Assembly: GCA_948762645.1 (NCBI GenBank)
Contig: CAQBRY010000021.1
Span: forward strand, 1,485-20,354
Source: an uncultured Eubacteriales bacterium
GTDB taxonomy: Bacteria; Bacillota; Clostridia; Oscillospirales; Acutalibacteraceae
Reading direction: 5' to 3'
Length of the DNA stretch: 18,870 bases
The position numbers and the translations under genes were made by a program. Shown here one piece after another: positions 13,075-18,870 of the stretch. Position 1 is the first letter of the stretch. Every line of letters starts with the position of its first letter. Under the pieces are notes generated by a model. It saw nothing but the letters and a program-made list of their open reading frames with translations, was not told where the DNA came from and did not search any database.

Positions 13075-13425
13075 CTAAGACTTTTTGTTTTCAGTTTTGA
13101 GTTTTGTTAAAGCCTTTTTTAATTTATCATTATCATCTTTTAACTTTTCAAGTTCAAACTGTACTTTTGCGGATGTCTCAAAAGATACCTTTATCTGATT
13201 TCTCAGACTCTCAGAAGCATCTATTTCCTTCCTCGACTTATCACAATAATCGAAAGCTACAAGTACTGCGGCCTTCATAGCGGAAAGGTCAGGATTATTC
13301 TTCATAAGCTGACTTATCTTACTATCTATTTCCTGACCTATTGATCTTGTATATGCCTCGGACTCGTCGGAAACAATAACAAAATTACTTCCGCCTATAT
13401 TCATTTTTACTTTATTTTTCCCCAT
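13075..13425 (-). CDS. zapA: Cell division protein ZapA
   Basis: ZapA binds FtsZ and promotes bundling of protofilaments in the Z-ring. The 116 residues match the family layout: a beta N-terminal part ('KVKMNIGGSNFVIVSDESE'), the 'AYTRSIGQEIDSKISQL' helix, the conserved central segment 'AMKAAVLVAFDYCD', and a long C-terminal coiled coil rich in Lys/Glu ('ELEKLKDDNDKLKKAL'). ATG 13425 follows AAGGGA with a suitable gap. It has its own promoter (13493-13521) and lies upstream of dut and the mre operon on the same strand, so division and elongation genes sit together. It is divergent from glgP. Confidence 0.88.
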   Translation of the reverse strand: MGKNKVKMNIGGSNFVIVSDESEAYTRSIGQEIDSKISQLMKNNPDLSAMKAAVLVAFDYCDKSRKEIDASESLRNQIKVSFETSAKVQFELEKLKDDNDKLKKALTKLKTENKKS

Positions 13426-13492
13426 AATATTTTATCCCTTCTATATTTTTTACATTTGAGTCTTTCTGAAAGCATCTAAAAAAAACATAAAT

Positions 13493-13521
13493 ATTTTAAA
13501 CATCAGTAATATTCCGGACAA
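13493..13521 (-). promoter_or_regulatory. Candidate sigma-A promoter of zapA
   Basis: On the - strand, TTGTCC (13521-13516; 4 of 6), a 17-base spacer and TAAAAT (13498-13493; 5 of 6) lie about 70 bases before the zapA start. Confidence 0.5.
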
Positions 13522-13567
13522 GTTCCTACCATAATATATGATGACGGTAAGTAAAAATATTCTTAAT

Positions 13568-13597
13568 TTGGAATATACCTTCTAATAAATATACTAT
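13568..13597 (+). promoter_or_regulatory. Weak candidate promoter of glgP
   Basis: TTGGAA (13568-13573; 4 of 6), an 18-base spacer and TACTAT (13592-13597; 4 of 6) lie about 80 bases before glgP. It is the best match in the glgP upstream region, but it is weak. Confidence 0.3.
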
Positions 13598-13675
13598 ACT
13601 AAAAAAATTTTCTCAATAATCAGGGGCAAGAAAGACAAAATAATGTTAATAATAAAATATTTGGAGGGACAAATA

Positions 13676-16108
13676 ATGGCAGTAAAAATAACATCCGAAG
13701 AAATGAAGAAGGAACTTGTAAAAAGACTATCACATAATTTTGGAATAAATTCTTCAGAGGCGTCTTTAAGGCACATATACGACTGTCTGGTGATGATAAT
13801 CAACGATATATCCCTAAACCTGCGGGGAGATTTTATAAATAAAGCCGCAAATCAGGGCACAAAGCAAGTATATTATCTATGTATGGAATTTTTGATGGGA
13901 AAATCTCTTAAAAATACACTATTTAATTTGGGTATAGAATCTGCAGTCAAAAACGCTCTTTCAGAAATGGGAGTAGATATAGACCAAATTTATGATGAAG
14001 AATGCGATGCAGGTCTCGGAAATGGAGGACTTGGAAGACTTGCTGCATGCTTTTTAGACAGTTTATCGACTCAAGGATACTGTGCTATGGGATACTCTTT
14101 AAAATATGAATACGGTATTTTCAGACAAAAACTCGTCGACGGCTGGCAAACAGAATTACCTGATTTCTGGCTTTCAACCGGAGAAATTTGGCTCCAGCCG
14201 AATCCTCCCAGAGCAGTAAAAGTACTTTTCGGCGGCGAAATACAAGAATCATGGGAAAATAATCAGCATAAAGTAAATCACGTAAATGCTACGCAGGTAA
14301 TTGCCATGCCATATGACCTTTTAATAGTGGGTATGGACGGAAAAACTGTGAATAAACTAAGACTTTGGGAAGCAAGATCAAAAGATTTCGATATGAAACT
14401 CTTTAACAGCGGCGACTACCTTAGAGCTATCGAACAAGACGCCATGGCAGAAGCTATTACAAAAGTTCTTTACCCGGGAGATCATCATCCGGAAGGAAAA
14501 AGTTTAAGAGTATCTCAGCAATACTTTCTGGTCTCCGCGACGGTCCAGGACATAATCTCAAGACATCTGAGAAATTATAAAGATTTAGACAGTCTTCCCG
14601 AATATGTAAGTATACATCTAAACGACACTCATCCCGTTCTGGCCATTCCCGAAATGATGCGTGTTCTAATGGACAACTACAATTATTCATGGGAATGTGC
14701 GTGGGACATAGTAACAAGAACCATAGCATATACAAATCATACAGTAATGATAGAAGCCCTCGAATGCTGGAAACAAGATTTAATAAGAACAAAACTTCCA
14801 AGAATATATCAAATAATTGAGGAAATCAACAGAAGATTTTGCGAAAAACAGCACCAAAATGGCATAGACGGAAATAAAATCGGCAAAATGGCGATTATTA
14901 ACGATGGATTTGTAAAGATGGCAAATCTGGCGGTGGCTGCAAGTCACAGCGTAAATGGAGTATCGCAGCTGCACAGCAATATACTTAAAAACAGAGTTTT
15001 TAAAGACTTTTATGATATTTCACCTGAAAAATTCAAAAACGTAACAAACGGTATCGTGCATAGAAGATGGCTTTGTCAGGCAAACCCTAAACTATCGGCA
15101 TTTATCGCAGAACTTATCGGAGATGAATTTATTTACAATGCCGAAAAACTCAAAGACTTAGAAAAATTCAAGTCCGATAAGACCGTCTTAAAAACACTTG
15201 AAAAAATAAAGCTATTTAACAAAAAACGCCTGGCAAGATATATAAAGGATACCTTAAATATTACAGTCGATCCGGAATCAATTTTTGATACTCAGGCCAA
15301 AAGGCTCCATGAATATAAACGTCAGCTAATAAACGCCCTTGATATATTTGCAACCTATCTTAGTCTAAAAGACAATCCAAATCAGGACTTTATTCCCAAA
15401 ACTTATATATTCAGTGCAAAAGCAGCCCCCAGCTACTATTTTGCAAAACAAATTATAAGATTTATCTACGAACTTTCCAAAAAAATACAAAATGATAATC
15501 TGGTTAAAAATAAAATTAAAGTAGTATTTTTAGAAGACTACAGCGTAACTCTTGCCGAAACACTAATGCCCGCAACGGAAATAAGCGAGCAAATATCTCT
15601 TGCAGGAGCGGAGGCATCGGGTACGGGGAATATGAAAATGATGATAAACGGTGCTGTAACGCTTGGAACTATGGACGGAGCAAATGTTGAAATATACGAG
15701 GCTGTAGGAAAAGAGAATATTGTAATATTCGGTATGACGGAACAGGAAGTCGACGAAATAAACAAACACGGATATAATCCTTTAATATATTACAACAATA
15801 ACAGCACTTTAAGAAACGCAATTGACAACATAAATAATAACTTTAGCAGCGTAGACTTTAAAGATATAAAAAATTCTCTTCTTTCATTTGACCCATTCAT
15901 GGTCATGGCAGACTTTATAGACTATAGGGAAGCACGCTCAAAAACCTATAATTTATATAATGATAGGGATATGTGGAATAGAATGTCGCTGATAAACATT
16001 GCAAATGCCGGACGTTTCTCAGCTGACCGCGCTGTAAAACAATATGCTGAGAACATATGGAATATCTGTCCTGTAGAAACCAAAGACGAAGAATTGATTC
16101 GAGGGTAA
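13676..16108 (+). CDS. glgP: Glycogen/maltodextrin phosphorylase
   Basis: This GT35 enzyme splits alpha-1,4-glucans with phosphate to give glucose-1-phosphate, using pyridoxal phosphate. In 810 residues I see the family landmarks in order: 'CDAGLGNGGLGRLAACFLDS' (N-terminal glucan and phosphate site), 'IHLNDTHPVLAIPEMMR', 'TNGIVHRRWL', 'RLHEYKRQLINALDI', and the PLP site 'EASGTGNMKMMINGAVTLG' with Lys654, followed by 'TMDGANVEI'. All look intact. I chose ATG 13676, seven bases after GGAGGG (13663-13668); an upstream in-frame TTG at 13643 lacks a site. It probably forms an operon with the GH13 gene that begins 11 bases after its stop. No signal peptide, so it acts on cytoplasmic glycogen or imported maltodextrin. 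Confidence 0.97.
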   Translation: MAVKITSEEMKKELVKRLSHNFGINSSEASLRHIYDCLVMIINDISLNLRGDFINKAANQGTKQVYYLCMEFLMGKSLKNTLFNLGIESAVKNALSEMGVDIDQIYDEECDAGLGNGGLGRLAACFLDSLSTQGYCAMGYSLKYEYGIFRQKLVDGWQTELPDFWLSTGEIWLQPNPPRAVKVLFGGEIQESWENNQHKVNHVNATQVIAMPYDLLIVGMDGKTVNKLRLWEARSKDFDMKLFNSGDYLRAIEQDAMAEAITKVLYPGDHHPEGKSLRVSQQYFLVSATVQDIISRHLRNYKDLDSLPEYVSIHLNDTHPVLAIPEMMRVLMDNYNYSWECAWDIVTRTIAYTNHTVMIEALECWKQDLIRTKLPRIYQIIEEINRRFCEKQHQNGIDGNKIGKMAIINDGFVKMANLAVAASHSVNGVSQLHSNILKNRVFKDFYDISPEKFKNVTNGIVHRRWLCQANPKLSAFIAELIGDEFIYNAEKLKDLEKFKSDKTVLKTLEKIKLFNKKRLARYIKDTLNITVDPESIFDTQAKRLHEYKRQLINALDIFATYLSLKDNPNQDFIPKTYIFSAKAAPSYYFAKQIIRFIYELSKKIQNDNLVKNKIKVVFLEDYSVTLAETLMPATEISEQISLAGAEASGTGNMKMMINGAVTLGTMDGANVEIYEAVGKENIVIFGMTEQEVDEINKHGYNPLIYYNNNSTLRNAIDNINNNFSSVDFKDIKNSLLSFDPFMVMADFIDYREARSKTYNLYNDRDMWNRMSLINIANAGRFSADRAVKQYAENIWNICPVETKDEELIRG

Positions 16109-16119
16109 AAAGAATAAAT

Positions 16120-17982
16120 ATGTGCTACGAATTTGACTCAAGAAATAAATTTTACAGAAACCCTACAGGAGCAGTAAAAGAAAATACTAATATTCATTTT
16201 AAAATAGTACTCGATAGAAATATATACTGCCGACACGCCCGATTAAAAGTACGTTTTGATGAAGTCCTTGAAGAAAAAACATACGATATGTTTTGGTGCG
16301 GTATGTTTGATGAAGATAAAGAAATGTGGGAATGTGACGCCGTTTTTAACAAGAAAGGAATATACTGGTACTATTTCGAATTAAATACAGATTTAAAAAC
16401 AAGATATATTCTAAAACAACAAGACAGCAGCAAATCGAGTCTTGACTTTGGCAGTCACTGGCAAGTAACCGTATATGATAAAAATTTTGTTACTCCCGAA
16501 TGGATAAAAGGCGGGATTATGTATCAAATATTTCCTGATAGATTTTATAGATCCGGTGCAAAAAAAGAAAATGTACCTAAGGATAGAATCATATGTAAGG
16601 ATTGGTATAAAACCCCGCAGTACAAACCAAATAGCAGCGGAGCTTTTTTAAACAACGAATATTACGGTGGAGACATCTTAGGCATAATAGAAAAAATTCC
16701 TTATTTAAAGTCTCTCGGTGTTACGTGTATATATTTAAACCCGATATTTGAAGCACACTCAAACCATAGGTACAATACAGCTGACTATTTAAAAATAGAT
16801 CCTCTCCTAGGAACAGAAGAAGACTTTGTAACGTTATGTAAATACCTAAAAAAAAACGGAATAAAACTAATACTCGATGGAGTATTTAGTCATACAGGAA
16901 GCGACAGTATCTATTTTAACAAATATAAAAGATACAAAACCTTCGGAGCATATAACTCAGAAAACTCAATATACTACAGCTGGTTTAAATTTTCAAAATG
17001 GCCAAACGAATATACGTCTTGGTGGGGAATAAAAACTTTGCCGGAAGTCAATGAAGATGACGAGTCTTTCAATAAATTCATAAACAGTAAAAACGGCGTT
17101 GCAAATTACTGGATCAAAAAAGGAGCCAGCGGCTGGAGAATGGATGTTGCCGATGAACTTACAGATAATTTTATGGAAAAGTTCAGAACAAGCGTTAAAA
17201 AAGAAAATTATGACACCCTAATTTTAGGAGAAGTATGGGAAGACGCATCAAATAAAATAAGTTACGGTAAAAGAAGAAAGTTCATTCTTGGAAACCAGCT
17301 AGACAGCGTAATGAACTATCCGTTCAGAAACGCAATCATCGATTTCATAAAAGGAACCAATGCAAAGTTTTGTATGGAAAGGATACTTAGCATACTTGAA
17401 AATTATCCTCCCGAAGTCATAAAAACCCTTATGAACCCGCTTAGTACTCACGATACTGAAAGAATAATAACTGTTTTAGCCGGAGAAAAAATCAACAACG
17501 ACAAAGACTTCCAAGCCAAAATATTTCTTCAAGAAAAACAAAAAAAAACCGGCGTCAAACTATTAAAAATGGCCTCGGCAATACAATATACTCTTCCCGG
17601 TGTACCATGTATATACTACGGCGACGAGGCAGGACTTGAGGGATATAGTGATCCATTTAACAGAAGAGGTTTCCCTTGGGGAAAAGAAAATGATGAGATA
17701 TTAAATTGGTACCGAGAACTTGCAAGCATAAGGGCAAAATATAAAAAAGCTATTCTGGGAGAATTTATAAATTATAATTCTAAAGGAAATGTGTTATCTT
17801 ATATTTTAAGAGGAAAAGAATGCAATCTCCTTTGTGCTTTTAACAATTCTCCCGACGTCAAAGCTGTCCTTACTATGAAATGTATCAAAGAAATCAAATC
17901 TATCCTTAATATAAACAAAAACCATCGAGAAGATCTAATTTTAGAACCGCATTCATTTGGAATATATAAAATAAGTCTTTAG
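16120..17982 (+). CDS. Cytoplasmic GH13 alpha-glucanase (neopullulanase/cyclomaltodextrinase-like)
   Basis: This is a retaining alpha-glucan hydrolase of family GH13. The 620 residues begin with a CBM34-like beta-sandwich (about 1-120), then a TIM barrel opening with 'GGIMYQIFPDRF'. Conserved regions: I 'DGVFSHTG', II 'GWRMDVADE' with nucleophile Asp342, III 'LILGEVWED' with acid/base Glu371, IV 'LSTHDTERI' with Asp445; 'YYGDEAGLEG' follows. No signal peptide is present, so it acts inside the cell, likely debranching or shortening oligoglucans for GlgP. The exact specificity cannot be read here. I chose ATG 16120; GAGGG at 16101-16105 is somewhat distant (14 bases). An upstream in-frame ATG at 16057 would overlap glgP by 52 bases and adds atypical residues. 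Confidence 0.92.
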   Translation: MCYEFDSRNKFYRNPTGAVKENTNIHFKIVLDRNIYCRHARLKVRFDEVLEEKTYDMFWCGMFDEDKEMWECDAVFNKKGIYWYYFELNTDLKTRYILKQQDSSKSSLDFGSHWQVTVYDKNFVTPEWIKGGIMYQIFPDRFYRSGAKKENVPKDRIICKDWYKTPQYKPNSSGAFLNNEYYGGDILGIIEKIPYLKSLGVTCIYLNPIFEAHSNHRYNTADYLKIDPLLGTEEDFVTLCKYLKKNGIKLILDGVFSHTGSDSIYFNKYKRYKTFGAYNSENSIYYSWFKFSKWPNEYTSWWGIKTLPEVNEDDESFNKFINSKNGVANYWIKKGASGWRMDVADELTDNFMEKFRTSVKKENYDTLILGEVWEDASNKISYGKRRKFILGNQLDSVMNYPFRNAIIDFIKGTNAKFCMERILSILENYPPEVIKTLMNPLSTHDTERIITVLAGEKINNDKDFQAKIFLQEKQKKTGVKLLKMASAIQYTLPGVPCIYYGDEAGLEGYSDPFNRRGFPWGKENDEILNWYRELASIRAKYKKAILGEFINYNSKGNVLSYILRGKECNLLCAFNNSPDVKAVLTMKCIKEIKSILNINKNHREDLILEPHSFGIYKISL

Positions 17983-18066
17983 ATTTTAATTTAGTTTTTT
18001 CTATTTTAAAGTCCCGCACAATAATATACGTACATTACAAAAACAACTATTGTGAACTTGTAAGAT

Positions 18067-18099
18067 AAAAGTAGACAGATAAAAACTGTTTACTTTTTT
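18067..18099 (+). terminator. Intrinsic terminator after the glgP-GH13 operon (possibly part of the IS end)
   Basis: AAAAGTAGACAG (18067-18078) pairs over 12 positions, with one wobble, with CTGTTTACTTTT (18086-18097) around a 7-base loop, and T residues continue to 18099. It is the first good terminator after the GH13 gene. It also sits at the IS left end, where such hairpins shield transposase from outside transcription. Confidence 0.7.
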
Positions 18100-18123
18100 G
18101 ATTGTTATAATTCTAATAAGGAG

Positions 18124-18363
18124 ATGATGAAAAAGGGAAGAAAAGATGAGAATTATAAATAGAGTTTTAAAAAGAAGGTTTATCAACAAATCAGGTAGCT
18201 AAAGAAGATATTTCAGGAGGGTTACTTAGGAATTGGATTATAAAGTATTCAAAATTTGGAGAAGTAGCACCGGGAAATAAAAAGAATCCCGGGAATCCAT
18301 ATTAATAAGAAACAACTAACAAAAGAAGAACAATTGGAATATGAAAATATGAAATTAAGAATC
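18124..18363 (+). pseudogene. IS3-family orfA remnant (helix-turn-helix protein)
   Basis: The reading is split over frames. The ATG at 18124, preceded by AAGGAG at 18118-18123, gives 'MMKKGRKDENYK' and then a stop. From 18177 another frame reads 'GLSTNQVAKEDISGGLLRNW' and on through 'YSKFGEVA' to 'KKNPGNPY', ending in two stops at 18303-18308. A third frame from 18304 reads 'NKKQLTKEEQLEYENMKLRI'. Together these match the helix-turn-helix and leucine-zipper layout of IS3 OrfA, with at least two frameshifts and several stops. It cannot make a functional protein. Confidence 0.8.
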
Positions 18364-18419
18364 ACCAACAACAGAGAGGTCTTGCTATCTTTCGTTAATC
18401 AAGGATTTGTGCGGTGGGT

Positions 18420-18767
18420 ACATTGTGTGATATCAACACTTTTACTGCTGAATCGCCGTCAAATTTAATTTTGCACAGCAACGGGAAGTCAATACCGTTC
18501 ATATGCATATCATAAATACACTAAAGAGAAAGGAATAACAATTTCAATGTCTGCTACAAGATTACGGGTGACAATGCATGTACTGAGAATTTTTATAGTA
18601 TCTTCAAAACGGAATGTTTATATTTAGAAAAGTCCAGTACTATCGCTGAAGCATATCGTCTCATTGATAATTATATGTATTATTACAATAACGTCAGAAT
18701 TACAGGTAATGATTATACTCCTACTGAAATAAGACAAATGGCAATGTTAAAAAGTGTTGATATGTAA
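18420..18767 (+). pseudogene. IS3-family orfB (DDE transposase) C-terminal remnant
   Basis: Pieces in different frames read 'NTFTAESPSNLILHSNG', then 'GSQYRSYAYHKYTKEKGI', then from 18567 'GDNACTENFYSIFKTECLY' on to 'YYYNNVRI' and a stop at 18765-18767. These match the end of an rve-type DDE integrase core. The catalytic Glu ('ACTEN') remains, the second Asp of the usual 'HSDRGSQY' reads Asn, and the region with the first Asp is deleted. The gene is inactive. Confidence 0.85.
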
Positions 18768-18870
18768 TTTATCCGAGGATATTTATTAAAAATTCTAATA
18801 TTTATTGTTAGATTGATCTAGGTTAAACATTGATAATTTTATTTTTTACTTTGAAATTAGATTGTTTAAT

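Larger units (their letters stand above)
18051..18767 (+). mobile_element. Decayed IS3-family insertion sequence
   Basis: The region holds broken but recognisable IS3-type orfA and orfB pieces (see pseudogenes). TGTGAACTTG at 18051 and the following AAAAGTAGACA resemble IS3-family left ends (TG start, AAAAGT-GACA block), so the left boundary may be near 18051. I found no matching right inverted repeat or target-site duplication before 18870. The last 100 bases are AT-rich, with nothing I can name. About half of a normal element of 1.2-1.5 kb is missing. Confidence 0.8.

Noticed and set aside
13527..13549. Imperfect dyad TACC...GGTA between zapA and glgP as an operator
   Set aside because: Only the four outer base pairs and a few inner positions are symmetric, which is easily expected by chance.
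16057..16119. N-terminal extension of the GH13 enzyme starting inside glgP
   Set aside because: It adds 21 Arg-rich residues unlike the family N-terminus and has no ribosome binding site; ATG 16120 is the better start.
18017..18054. Inverted repeat CACAATA / TATTGTG before the IS remnant
   Set aside because: Seven AT-rich base pairs with a 24-base gap and no T tract; too weak to call a terminator or IS end.

Overview
This window looks like a chromosomal segment of a low-GC member of the Clostridia, probably close to the Ruminococcaceae/Oscillospirales. The basis is AT-rich DNA, strong AGGAGG-type ribosome binding sites, TTG and GTG starts, TTGACA/TATAAT promoters, a Gram-positive lipoprotein, and the cluster zapA, dut, mreBCD-mrdA, mgsA. 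TGA acts as a stop, so the code is standard. An IS3-type remnant and several secreted proteins of unknown function are compatible with a host-associated lifestyle, but the sequence does not prove one.

Layout. Positions 1-1031 (+ strand) hold the 3' end of a gene encoding an acidic, ten-residue-repeat tail, followed 24 bases later by a protein with an N-terminal carboxypeptidase-regulatory/CnaB-like fold. Positions 1175-1738 (+) encode a small Sec-secreted protein of unknown function. Its terminator lies inside the 3' end of the convergent gene. Positions 3544-1743 (- strand) form an acpS-nnrD-lipoprotein operon with a clear promoter. Positions 3653-4652 (+) are a self-contained one-gene cassette: near-consensus promoter, palindrome at the likely start site, secreted BspA-like leucine-rich-repeat protein ending in a CaaX-like tail, and a strong terminator.

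From 13425 down to 4661 everything is on the - strand: zapA (division), dut (dUTP removal), mreB-mreC-mreD-mrdA (cell-shape elongasome), mgsA, hisS and dusB (tRNA charging and modification). From 13676 to 17982 (+) glgP and a cytoplasmic GH13 alpha-glucanase form a storage-glucan or maltodextrin breakdown pair. The GH13 enzyme cuts internal or branch linkages and the phosphorylase releases glucose-1-phosphate. The window ends in a decayed IS3-family element (about 18051-18767) with frameshifts and an internal deletion.

Most of the window is ordinary core genome, and I found no defence system, CRISPR array, tRNA or rRNA. The points most worth a second look are: the mgsA product, which keeps the phosphate-binding motifs but has Cys, Met and Ala where E. 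coli MgsA has Asp71, His98 and Asp101; the secreted LRR protein ending in Cys-Cys-Thr-Leu-Ile; the GC-rich acidic repeat tail; the terminator embedded in an opposing gene; and structured untranslated leaders before hisS and dut. The dut leader also carries DnaA-box-like nonamers and phased A/T tracts.
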